A stretch of 64,000 nucleotides of DNA, from NCBI GenBank assembly GCA_015075105.1, contig JABTUZ010000001.1, positions 1,933,001 to 1,997,000 on the forward strand, given 5' to 3'. Source of the DNA: Leptospiraceae bacterium (lineage in GTDB: Bacteria > Spirochaetota > Leptospiria > Leptospirales > Leptospiraceae). A program made the position numbers and the translations under genes. The notes below the pieces were generated by a model, which was given only the letters and a program-made list of their open reading frames with translations, had not been told where the DNA came from and made no database searches. Each line of letters opens with the position of its first letter. Within the stretch, counting starts at the first letter, position 1. Below, in pieces: positions 9,527 to 16,233 of the stretch.

Positions 9527-9800
9527 CCCCGCTTCAGACCTCAGTCCTCAGCCATCAGTTCTCCACATTGGAGTTCCCACATTTTTGCACGAAAAGTGCA
9601 GATTTTGCACTAAAAGCGAAATTCGCTGAAATAGGTGGAGATCCCACTTTTTTGCACGAAAAGTACAGATATTGTACTAAAAGCGTAAACTCAAAACCTC
9701 TATCTCAGAAAGATAAATCTAAATGAAAAAGATATACAACTCCACTATTTCCTACCTCAGACTTCAGGCATCAGTCCTCCGTATTGGAGTTCCAATAGGA
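9527..9800. repeat. Dispersed hairpin repeat, array A
   Basis: Non-coding repeat block between parA and the toxin-antitoxin pair. Each unit carries a CAGTCCTCnnnATTGGAG segment, the phrase GGAG(A/T)TCCCAC, then TTTTTGCACGAAAAGTGCA followed by GATTTTGCACTAAAAGCG. Two hairpin cores are present: GTGCA-loop-TGCAC at 9596-9610, and GTACA-loop-TGTAC at 9663-9677, where both arms changed together. Units also share the tails CTCAAAACCTC and CTCCACTATTTCCTACCTCAGAC. The same family recurs at 10455-10857 and, more divergent, at 29635-30080. Confidence 0.85.
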
Positions 9801-9873
9801 AGATAATGGTCAGTAAAGTGTAAAAGGGATAGCCTCATACTCATAGACGAAAGCCTTGCGATATTTTCTTTTC

Positions 9874-10176
9874 TTATCTGTAAGAATCTTTTCTTTCGGA
9901 GATATCAAGAATGATTATTAATACTTGCTTATTTTTAATTTGATAAAACAAACGATAATCGCCAATACGATACCGATAAACACCTTCAAATTCACCCTTT
10001 AACTTTTTGATGTTATTTCCAAAAAAAGGATTCAATTTTAATTGTGGATAAATGTATTCTCGAATTTTTTTATAAATCTTTTTATATTTCGTTTCTTTAA
10101 TTTTTGAAATAAAACTTTCCGTTTCAGCAATTTCAAAATTATTTAACAAATTTATACTTTCCCTTCTTCGCTTCAT
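9874..10176 (-). CDS. RelE-type toxin of a type II toxin-antitoxin pair
   Basis: Predicted ribosome-dependent mRNA interferase of the RelE/ParE fold, 100 residues or fewer. The C-terminal half carries the family pattern (LKGEFEGVYRYRIGDYRLFYQI, quoted in part, followed by a hydrophobic strand and ISERKDSYR), with Arg and Tyr residues placed as in RelE/YoeB-like toxins. The frame opens with ATG at 10176, inside the antitoxin gene. A TTG at 10149, immediately before a more usual N-terminus, is an alternative start. It is encoded directly after its antitoxin with overlapping frames. Repeat blocks lie on both sides, so the pair sits like a cassette in repeat DNA. Confidence 0.8.
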   Translation of the reverse strand: MKRRRESINLLNNFEIAETESFISKIKETKYKKIYKKIREYIYPQLKLNPFFGNNIKKLKGEFEGVYRYRIGDYRLFYQIKNKQVLIIILDISERKDSYR

Positions 10177-10378
10177 TAATTCCCGTTTTAAGGCTTTTGA
10201 TTAACGAATGATCGTTTAAAATTTGTTCCATCTCTATATCTGAAATATAAATTTCATTAGTCAAATAGGATAAAGATGCGTTTTCCATAAAATTAGAAAT
10301 AGTCCTCCTTTCTCCATCTGCAGCTTTTTTCAATAAATTATATACATTATCATCTACACGAACAGTAACGGTTTTCAT
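10139..10378 (-). CDS. CopG/RHH-type antitoxin
   Basis: Antitoxin of 79 residues that should bind its own promoter and neutralise the RelE-type toxin. The N-terminus KTVTVRVDDNVYNLLKKAA has the ribbon-helix-helix layout: a short strand followed by two helices with RRTISNFMENA. The C-terminal half is the likely toxin-binding tail. I chose the ATG at 10378 rather than the in-frame ATG at 10405 because GAGGGA lies at the right distance upstream of 10378 and the protein then begins exactly at the RHH strand. The toxin frame overlaps its 3' end. Confidence 0.8.
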   Translation of the reverse strand: MKTVTVRVDDNVYNLLKKAADGERRTISNFMENASLSYLTNEIYISDIEMEQILNDHSLIKSLKTGINEAKKGKYKFVK

Positions 10379-10454
10379 AAAGTCCCTCAAAGCAAACATA
10401 TTCAATTAGATTCAATTTATCAATAATTTATTCAATTTACAAAATTTTAATTCC

Positions 10455-10857
10455 TCTATATCAGTCCTCCGAATTGGAGATCCCACTTTTTTGCACAAAA
10501 AGTGCAGATTTTGCACTAAAAGCGTAAGCTCAAAACCTCATCCTACAAGATAAATCTATTGGCAAAGATTCTACCTCCACTATTTCCTACCTCAGACCTC
10601 AGACATCAGTCCTCCGAATTGGAGATCCCACATTTTTGCACGAAAAGTGCAGATTTTGCACTAAAAGCGAAATTCACCGAAATAGGTGGAGATCCCACTT
10701 TTTTGCACGAAAAGTGCAGATTTTGCACTAAAAGCGTAAGCTCAAAACCTCATCCTACAAGATAAACCTATTGGCAAAGATTCTACCTCCACTATTTCCT
10801 ACCTCCGACCTCAGACCTCAGACATCAGTCCTCCGAATTGGAGATCCCACATTTTAG
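10455..10857. repeat. Dispersed hairpin repeat, array B
   Basis: Second block of the hairpin repeat. CAGTCCTCCGAATTGGAG recurs at about 10462, 10607 and 10825, giving steps of 145 and 218 bases. The three hairpin cores GTGCA-GATTT-TGCAC lie at 10502-10516, 10647-10661 and 10714-10728. Just upstream of each is a third arm TTTGCAC, so TGCAC, GTGCA, TGCAC can pair in two exclusive ways. The segment CTCC-GAATT-GGAG is itself a short hairpin. The units are nearly identical, implying recent amplification. I see no convincing coding frame. Confidence 0.87.
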
Positions 10858-10860
10858 GCA

Positions 10861-10893
10861 AAAAAAAACCCTCCGAGCAATCGGAGGGTTTTT
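10861..10893 (-). terminator. Rho-independent terminator of the ompL1 operon
   Basis: Perfect nine-base stem ACCCTCCGA / TCGGAGGGT with a GCAA loop (10868-10889), followed on the minus strand by a run of nine T. It lies 43 bases beyond the stop of the lipoprotein gene and also has T residues on the other side, so it may work in both directions. Confidence 0.9.
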
Positions 10894-10935
10894 GCTAAAA
10901 AAGAAAGGCAAAGCCTTCCTAAAAAATGAAAATCT

Positions 10936-12528
10936 CTATGGAGTTGTCTTAGAGTTCGGGTAAGCAGTATCCCAAGAAACTATGCCTGTTCCAAACAAAG
11001 AGGACACACCTTGTGCAGCTAAAGGACACTCTGCAAGTCCACCAAGAGTGCTTCCAAGAATACCTGTTACTGAAGCACGTGTTGTTGCATCTCCACCGTA
11101 AGTACATGCTGTCACTAGACCGGTAGTTCCACCATCACCATAAGCTACGTTTAAGTCTGGTAGAGTTCCGCCACCTAAAACTTGAGGGACTGCATATTTC
11201 TTTCTAAAAGACCTGTTACAAGCAATACCGTCATTTGTAGCTGTGGAAGAAGAGTTTGTAGCCATCCAAGTATAGTAAGCTGTTGCTGCAGACCCATTTG
11301 TTGACACAGAGTAAGCGATCTCTTTAGCTTCTGTCAATTGCTTTGGAGTGGTACTTGCAGGAGATGGATTTAATGCAGGTGAAAATCCGATTCCTTCACA
11401 AGAATCAACTACAGAAAAATTGATATTTGACCCATCTCTAAAACTAGCTTCACCATAAGCAGTTGTACCTGTTACAAGTGGGAAAGCGTTTGCAAAGCTC
11501 GAAGAAATACTCATAAGAGCAGTTGATACAGGGTATGCTTGCTCTGGTAGGATTGAATTCGATGTAAAGGAGCTGGTAGAGCCTTCATCTTCTACACGAT
11601 TAGTATAGATCCCGCCTGTAATAGCGCCTGTTCTAACTTGAGTTTCTTTTGGCATTCCCAAAAATAAAGCTCGAGCCATCTTCACATCAAAATTTGCTTC
11701 AGGTTTTCTGCAATCTGAGTTTCCCATAATTGCTTCAAACGTTGCAGTTTGGTTTGCAATCGCAGCAGTACGAGTAGCTGTAGTTATACCAGCTAAAGAA
11801 CAACTTGCTCTTGGGATTCTGGAGCACGCTAATAGTGCACCACCTTTAGTGTATGCCAATCTGGTCATATAAGCACTAGCAGCATTAGATGTTCCAACTG
11901 CACCATAAAATGCAGCAAATGCACCTGCTATCGCGCCACAGTTTCCAAATCCACCCTCAACTGTTGTAGTTCCACCGGCGATACCGTTAGCGATTAACGC
12001 AGCATTCACAGCAGTAGCCTCAGCAGTGGACAAATTCCCTGTTCTAAACGCCGCCAAGGAAGTTGCAAGTATTGTAGTAGCAGTAGGGTTTTTTGCACAA
12101 ATTGCTACCGGTACACCCATATAAGCAAGCATATTTACAGTTGTTTTTGCACTGGTTAAAGCAGTGTTTCTGTTGTCAGTTGTAAATGCAGAGCCATCTA
12201 CTGGTCTTACAAATGCGTCATACTTTCTGTTAAATGGAACAGTAGCATAAGAGCTAAAACCTTGAGCAGTTACAGTACTACCGGACGCAGCCTCATAATT
12301 CGCCTGTGTAAAAATTGTTGAGTTACCTGCAGCAACCGAGTATAGAGAGCCTGCATACAAAGAAGCAAGGTTCAAGCTGATTGCACAGTTACCCTTTCCA
12401 AGTCCACCGATTAGCTGTCCTAGGATTAGCCCGTTTACTTGATTTCCTCCGATTTCACGCTTGTGGCAATTTGCAAAAATACCAAAAGCAAGGAGGGATG
12501 TTAAAGTTATTAATTTAAGATTTTTCAT
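10936..12528 (-). CDS. Large Ala/Thr/Ser/Gly-rich lipoprotein downstream of ompL1
   Basis: Predicted lipoprotein of 530 residues with a signal peptide ending in FANC (Cys at residue 21). I do not recognise the family. The mature protein is unusually rich in Ala, Thr, Ser and Gly, has about a dozen scattered Cys that could form disulfides (for example CSRIPRASC and CSLAG), and shows no clear repeats or membrane segments. It begins 18 bases after the ompL1 stop and ends just before a strong terminator, so it is co-transcribed with the porin. A surface or outer-membrane partner of OmpL1 is plausible from context only. Confidence 0.82.
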   Translation of the reverse strand: MKNLKLITLTSLLAFGIFANCHKREIGGNQVNGLILGQLIGGLGKGNCAISLNLASLYAGSLYSVAAGNSTIFTQANYEAASGSTVTAQGFSSYATVPFNRKYDAFVRPVDGSAFTTDNRNTALTSAKTTVNMLAYMGVPVAICAKNPTATTILATSLAAFRTGNLSTAEATAVNAALIANGIAGGTTTVEGGFGNCGAIAGAFAAFYGAVGTSNAASAYMTRLAYTKGGALLACSRIPRASCSLAGITTATRTAAIANQTATFEAIMGNSDCRKPEANFDVKMARALFLGMPKETQVRTGAITGGIYTNRVEDEGSTSSFTSNSILPEQAYPVSTALMSISSSFANAFPLVTGTTAYGEASFRDGSNINFSVVDSCEGIGFSPALNPSPASTTPKQLTEAKEIAYSVSTNGSAATAYYTWMATNSSSTATNDGIACNRSFRKKYAVPQVLGGGTLPDLNVAYGDGGTTGLVTACTYGGDATTRASVTGILGSTLGGLAECPLAAQGVSSLFGTGIVSWDTAYPNSKTTP

Positions 12529-12546
12529 ATTCGTCTATTCCTCCTA

Positions 12547-13416
12547 TTATAGTTCGTGCTTGTAGCCGATTCTGTAAATCTGTCCACCGAGTACCACAGG
12601 GTAAGCTGGAAGTGGAGACATACCTGTCATACCGCCATAAGACTTGGTTCCTGCAGTTCCCATTTTCGCGCTTAGGATTGTTTCCAATTCGAGGAAAAGT
12701 GAGCCTTTGTCGGAAATCTTGGTTTGAGCACCGAGTAACCAGTTAAAACCAAATCCTGTAACATGGAATTGAGCGTCTTCATTGATAACCGCAGGGTCAG
12801 CAGCAGAAGATACTAAAGATTTTCCGAGTCCACCTGATGCAGCGTTTAAGCCGGCACCGTCGTTTCTGCCTTTTACTCCCCAACCACCATTGTAGTAGTG
12901 GATACCTGCACCCATATAGAACGCAGAAGACTCAGCTACAGCAATTTTAATACCAAAATAAGCAGGAACTATAATAGAACGGTAATTCCAAGTAATGTCA
13001 TACCAGTTGTATCCCATGAAATTAGAAGTGGTGCGACCACCCATAATTTTTTGGGTATAGTTTACGCCTACTCTGAAAAAGAACGCCTTTCCTATATCCT
13101 GCTCGTATCCAAAGTTTAAAACTCCACCGGTCATAGAACCATCACCTTTTACGTTGAGTGCACCACCAGATACGTTTTCCGCAGCCTGTAGTTTGTTTTC
13201 AGCGATAATCAGCTTTTGCTGTCCGTTGTAGTTACCGTAACTGTCTCTTGTCACTTGAGTAGAATCAAGACCATCTTTCATGATGGTTCCACCCAACTGA
13301 CCTAGATCAAATTGAAGACCGCCCCCCACTATGATACTGGATTTAGCACTTAGTGCAGACCCTGTACAAGCTACGAGACCGATCGCTAAAAAGATTCTAA
13401 TAATCTTTTTGATCAT
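12547..13416 (-). CDS. ompL1: Outer membrane porin OmpL1
   Basis: Leptospiral transmembrane porin, 289 residues. Recognised from the conserved mature N-terminus (GLQFDLGQLGGTIMKDGLD), the middle FRVGVNYTQKIMGG and YMGAGIHYYNGGW, and the C-terminal run ending GGQIYRIGYKHEL, which I remember as typical of OmpL1. A signal peptide precedes it and the chain alternates as expected for a beta-barrel. It is somewhat shorter than the pathogen protein (about 320 residues), with a shorter first loop. It leads a two-gene operon. GAGGT lies upstream of the ATG, and a promoter with an inverted repeat over it is described separately. Confidence 0.93.
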   Translation of the reverse strand: MIKKIIRIFLAIGLVACTGSALSAKSSIIVGGGLQFDLGQLGGTIMKDGLDSTQVTRDSYGNYNGQQKLIIAENKLQAAENVSGGALNVKGDGSMTGGVLNFGYEQDIGKAFFFRVGVNYTQKIMGGRTTSNFMGYNWYDITWNYRSIIVPAYFGIKIAVAESSAFYMGAGIHYYNGGWGVKGRNDGAGLNAASGGLGKSLVSSAADPAVINEDAQFHVTGFGFNWLLGAQTKISDKGSLFLELETILSAKMGTAGTKSYGGMTGMSPLPAYPVVLGGQIYRIGYKHEL

Positions 13417-13454
13417 ACATTACCTCTTCTTAATTTTTTTCGTTTTTTTATAGC

Positions 13455-13510
13455 CTAACTAATTATAAAGATTTAGTGAATATTTATAATTAGTTAGACA
13501 CAATTGGCAA
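13455..13510 (-). promoter_or_regulatory. ompL1 promoter overlapped by a perfect 15-bp inverted repeat
   Basis: On the minus strand, TTGCCA (13510-13505) and TATAAA (13488-13483) are 16 bases apart, each one base from consensus. The -10 box lies inside the arm at 13483-13497. The other arm, CTAACTAATTATAAA at 13455-13469, is its exact inverse after a 13-base spacer. A TTGACA lies further upstream (13539-13534) without a good -10. Placement over the promoter and start region suggests an operator; a leader hairpin is the alternative. Confidence 0.6.
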
Positions 13511-13606
13511 TTCTCTTAGCTTATGTAGTCTCTTGTCAACCTATATACTAAGTTTTTTTAATTTTTTTAAAAAAAATGTCACAATTTGACTTATTTTGCA
13601 TACAAC

Positions 13607-14644
13607 TTAGGTCATATCCCAAAAAAAGTCTTTGTTTGTAAGTTTTTCTTCTTGATCTTCTATTTTGGGCAGGGCTATATTTTTCTGTCTTGGTTTTGAG
13701 ATAAATTTTAGCTGGCTTTCTAAGTCTTGGGTTTCTTTTTCCCAGTAATCCGTACTTCCGAAATGGGGGAAAAGTGCAGGAAAAGTAGGGTCTTCCCACC
13801 TCCTTGCAATCCAAGCAGAATAGTGTATATATCGGAAAGCTCTTAACGGCTCTACTAAATTCAGCCAATTTTCCTGAAATTCAGAAAATTCACTGTATGC
13901 TTCTAAAAAAACTCCCCTTCTGTGCTCCCTAAATTCTACTGAAGAAGGGAGTAGCATCCAAAGATCCTGCACTACAGGCCCTGTTCTAAAATCATCAAAG
14001 TCTAAAAAAAACCAGCCCGAGTTTCCGTTCAGCAGATTTCCGTTGTGGCAGTCTCCGTGGATTCTCTGGGTGGGAACTCCAAGTGAGATTTCATCATAAA
14101 TTTCTGCAATTTTTTCTGCGGTCAATATATACCTTTCAGCGCAAGACTTAGGCAAAAAGCTCTTTTCTGTTAAAAACCTTAATGGTTTATGTACATATTC
14201 TTCCGAATTCACATGGGGTCTATGAAGCGATTTTTTAGACCTTCCTATTCTATGAATTCTGGAAATTAGTCTTCCAACTATTTTCAAATCTGTATCGGTA
14301 AACTCATCCGGAGACCTTCCTCCAATTTTTTCCCACATAGAATAATATATCCCGGATATTTCTCTGATACTTTCTCCGTTTTGGAATCGAATAGGTTTAG
14401 AAACAGGGATTTCGTTTTCTGACAATTCATATAGAAAATCGTGCTCTTCTTGGATTTCTTCTTTTGACCACCTTCCGGGTCTGTAAAATTTTACGATAAT
14501 ATTTTGAGAGTCCTCCAAATACACGTCAAACACTCTATTTTCATAGCTATTCAAGGCAAAAACTCTTCCTGTAGGAGAATATCCGCATTCTTCGCATGCA
14601 AGGATTACTTTTTCGGGAGTGAGATCATAAAAATATTCATTCAT
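13607..14644 (-). CDS. srkA: SrkA/YihE-family stress response kinase
   Basis: Ser/Thr kinase of the APH-like fold (family also called YihE or RdoA), 345 residues. It matches the remembered E. coli protein along its length: ALNSYENRVFDV, VVKFYRPGRWS with an EEH helix, the catalytic loop RIHGDCHNGNLL (HGDCHxGN), FLDFDDFRTGPVVQDLWML as the metal site, and EPLRAFRYIHYSAWIARRWEDP. In enterobacteria it protects cells from stress-induced death. The ATG at 14644 is the only reasonable start. It is monocistronic here, with ompL1 downstream on the same strand after a 190-base gap. Confidence 0.9.
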   Translation of the reverse strand: MNEYFYDLTPEKVILACEECGYSPTGRVFALNSYENRVFDVYLEDSQNIIVKFYRPGRWSKEEIQEEHDFLYELSENEIPVSKPIRFQNGESIREISGIYYSMWEKIGGRSPDEFTDTDLKIVGRLISRIHRIGRSKKSLHRPHVNSEEYVHKPLRFLTEKSFLPKSCAERYILTAEKIAEIYDEISLGVPTQRIHGDCHNGNLLNGNSGWFFLDFDDFRTGPVVQDLWMLLPSSVEFREHRRGVFLEAYSEFSEFQENWLNLVEPLRAFRYIHYSAWIARRWEDPTFPALFPHFGSTDYWEKETQDLESQLKFISKPRQKNIALPKIEDQEEKLTNKDFFWDMT

Positions 14645-14765
14645 AATTCTTGGATTTCTTCAAAATTTCTTTAGGATTTAGTTTTGTCTTCCTTTTTCCC
14701 TTATAAGAACTTAAATTGACGAAATTCTCACATAAAAAAAACTTTCATTAAGGAGATTTTTCGAC

Positions 14766-16043
14766 ATGATTAAAAAAGCTGAGCTTCTATTAGACGGGAA
14801 GACTTATCCTCTTTCTATCTCCGAGGGTACGGACGGCAGTCAAGGAATCCATATCGGAGAGCTTTACAATAAGACAGGTCTTGTAACTATTGACCCGGGG
14901 TATTTTAATACCGCATCTGGCGTTTCAGAAATTTCCAAAAGAGACGCAGATAAGGGTGAGTTAATCTACCGAGGCTATCACATCGAAGACCTAGTGAAAA
15001 ATTCTACCTTTGTTGAGACTTCCTATCTCCTGATTTATGGCAGTCTCCCCACTCAAAATGAATTGTCCGATTTTTCCAAGCGTCTTTCCAAGCATTCTCT
15101 AATCCATGAAAATATGATAAACCTACTCGACGGTTTTCCGGGGAAGGCTCACCCTCTTGCTGTTCTTTCTGTGATGGTAATGAGTTTGTCGAGTTATTAC
15201 CCCGACAATTACGAAGAAAGTCTCGACAGAGGTATCGACCTAGTTACGAGGCTACTCGCAAAGATTCGTACTATTGCAGCCTATATCTACAAAAAAATGG
15301 TAGGTCAACCTTTCAACTATCCCCAAGACAAACTCCCCTATTGCACCAACTTCCTTCAGATGATGTTTGCAATTCCTACAGAGCCTTACGAGGTAAAACC
15401 AGAACACGACAAAATCTTAAACCAATTTTGGATCATGTATGCAGAGCACGAGATGAATGTAGCTGCAGCCACAGTAGAAATGATCGGCAGCACCCAAGCC
15501 AATCTATTTGCCTCTATCAGTGCCGGCATGAGTGCTTTATGGGGTTCCAGAGAAGGAGGTAAAAACGTAGCCGCAGTTGAGTTGATAGAAGATATTTTAA
15601 AAAATGGTGGAGACGTAAAAAACTATTTTGAAAAGTTCAAAAATGGTGGTGCAAAGCTCGACTCTAACGGCTTTGGGCACGAAGCCTATAAAGGTACCAG
15701 CCCTCGCTCGGTTGTTGCAAAAGAGTTGTTTAGAAATTTCTACAAAAATACAAAAGACCCAATCGCAGAAACTGCTCTAAAAGTGGAAGAATATGTCTTA
15801 AACGACCCGTATTTTATAAAAGAAAACCTCTATCCAAATCTTGATTTTTATAGTGGTGTGATTTTCCACTCTCTCGGAATTCCAAAAAACATGTTTACTG
15901 TCATGCAGACTATCGGGAAATTGCCTGGCTGGCTTGCTCACTGGAGACAACTAAGATTACAAACAAAAACGAGTAAGGCAAGACCAAGACAAATTTACAC
16001 TGGCAAAGTGGGCTTAACTTATAAACCTATTGAAAAAAGATAG
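14766..16043 (+). CDS. Citrate-synthase-family protein with two catalytic residues replaced (gltA-like)
   Basis: A 425-residue protein with the full type II citrate synthase fold signature: an N-terminal GLVTIDPGYFNTASGVSEIS segment, GELIYRGY, EHEMN, ALWG, PNLDFYSGVI, GWLAHW and RPRQIYTG. Comparing with the E. coli triad (His264, His305, Asp362), the first His is kept (His228 in EHEMN). The second falls on Glu263 (LWGSREGG instead of LWGPxHGG) and the Asp falls on Ser312 (YKGTSPR instead of YKxxDPR). Normal citrate synthesis is therefore unlikely. AAGGAG precedes the ATG. The gene is intact with no frameshift, so the changes look selected rather than due to decay. It may be a divergent condensing enzyme or a regulatory relative. 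Confidence 0.85.
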   Translation: MIKKAELLLDGKTYPLSISEGTDGSQGIHIGELYNKTGLVTIDPGYFNTASGVSEISKRDADKGELIYRGYHIEDLVKNSTFVETSYLLIYGSLPTQNELSDFSKRLSKHSLIHENMINLLDGFPGKAHPLAVLSVMVMSLSSYYPDNYEESLDRGIDLVTRLLAKIRTIAAYIYKKMVGQPFNYPQDKLPYCTNFLQMMFAIPTEPYEVKPEHDKILNQFWIMYAEHEMNVAAATVEMIGSTQANLFASISAGMSALWGSREGGKNVAAVELIEDILKNGGDVKNYFEKFKNGGAKLDSNGFGHEAYKGTSPRSVVAKELFRNFYKNTKDPIAETALKVEEYVLNDPYFIKENLYPNLDFYSGVIFHSLGIPKNMFTVMQTIGKLPGWLAHWRQLRLQTKTSKARPRQIYTGKVGLTYKPIEKR

Positions 16044-16194
16044 TTCTTTTGTGTAAGTTTATTTTTTTATGGGTGCATCTGCTAAAATCCTTTTTTGGAA
16101 ATATACACTCTCAAATTCCTAAGAGAAATCGTCATTTAATAACGATACCTTTGTCTTGCAACACAAGGGCTGGATAATTATTAATAATATTGGT

Positions 16195-16223
16195 TTGAAA
16201 ATTATTTTATATGATTGTATTTT
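16195..16223 (+). promoter_or_regulatory. Promoter for the uvrD-like helicase, possibly leaderless
   Basis: TTGAAA (16195-16200), 17 bases, then TATTTT (16218-16223). The ATG at 16234 is only 10 bases beyond the -10 box and no ribosome site is visible, so the transcript would begin very near the start codon. Confidence 0.4.
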
Positions 16224-16233
16224 TTAATCTAGC

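Noticed and set aside
8685-9870. parS sites or a replication origin near parA
   Set aside because: No parS-like palindrome clusters, DnaA boxes or parB were recognised; upstream DNA is explained by the dispersed repeat.
10559-10765. Small open frame with repeated HFCTKSADFALKAKF-like phrases in repeat array B
   Set aside because: The repeated peptide is just the translation of the nucleotide repeat; hairpin covariation argues for non-coding structure.
9527-10857. Could the arrays be a CRISPR locus or an integron cassette array?
   Set aside because: Repeat spacing is irregular, spacers are themselves repeated, no cas or integrase genes adjoin, and no attC core sites were recognised.
13548-13868. 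Minus-strand frame of 106 codons overlapping the 3' end of the srkA-type gene
   Set aside because: Shadow frame of the kinase gene; the kinase motifs are unambiguous.
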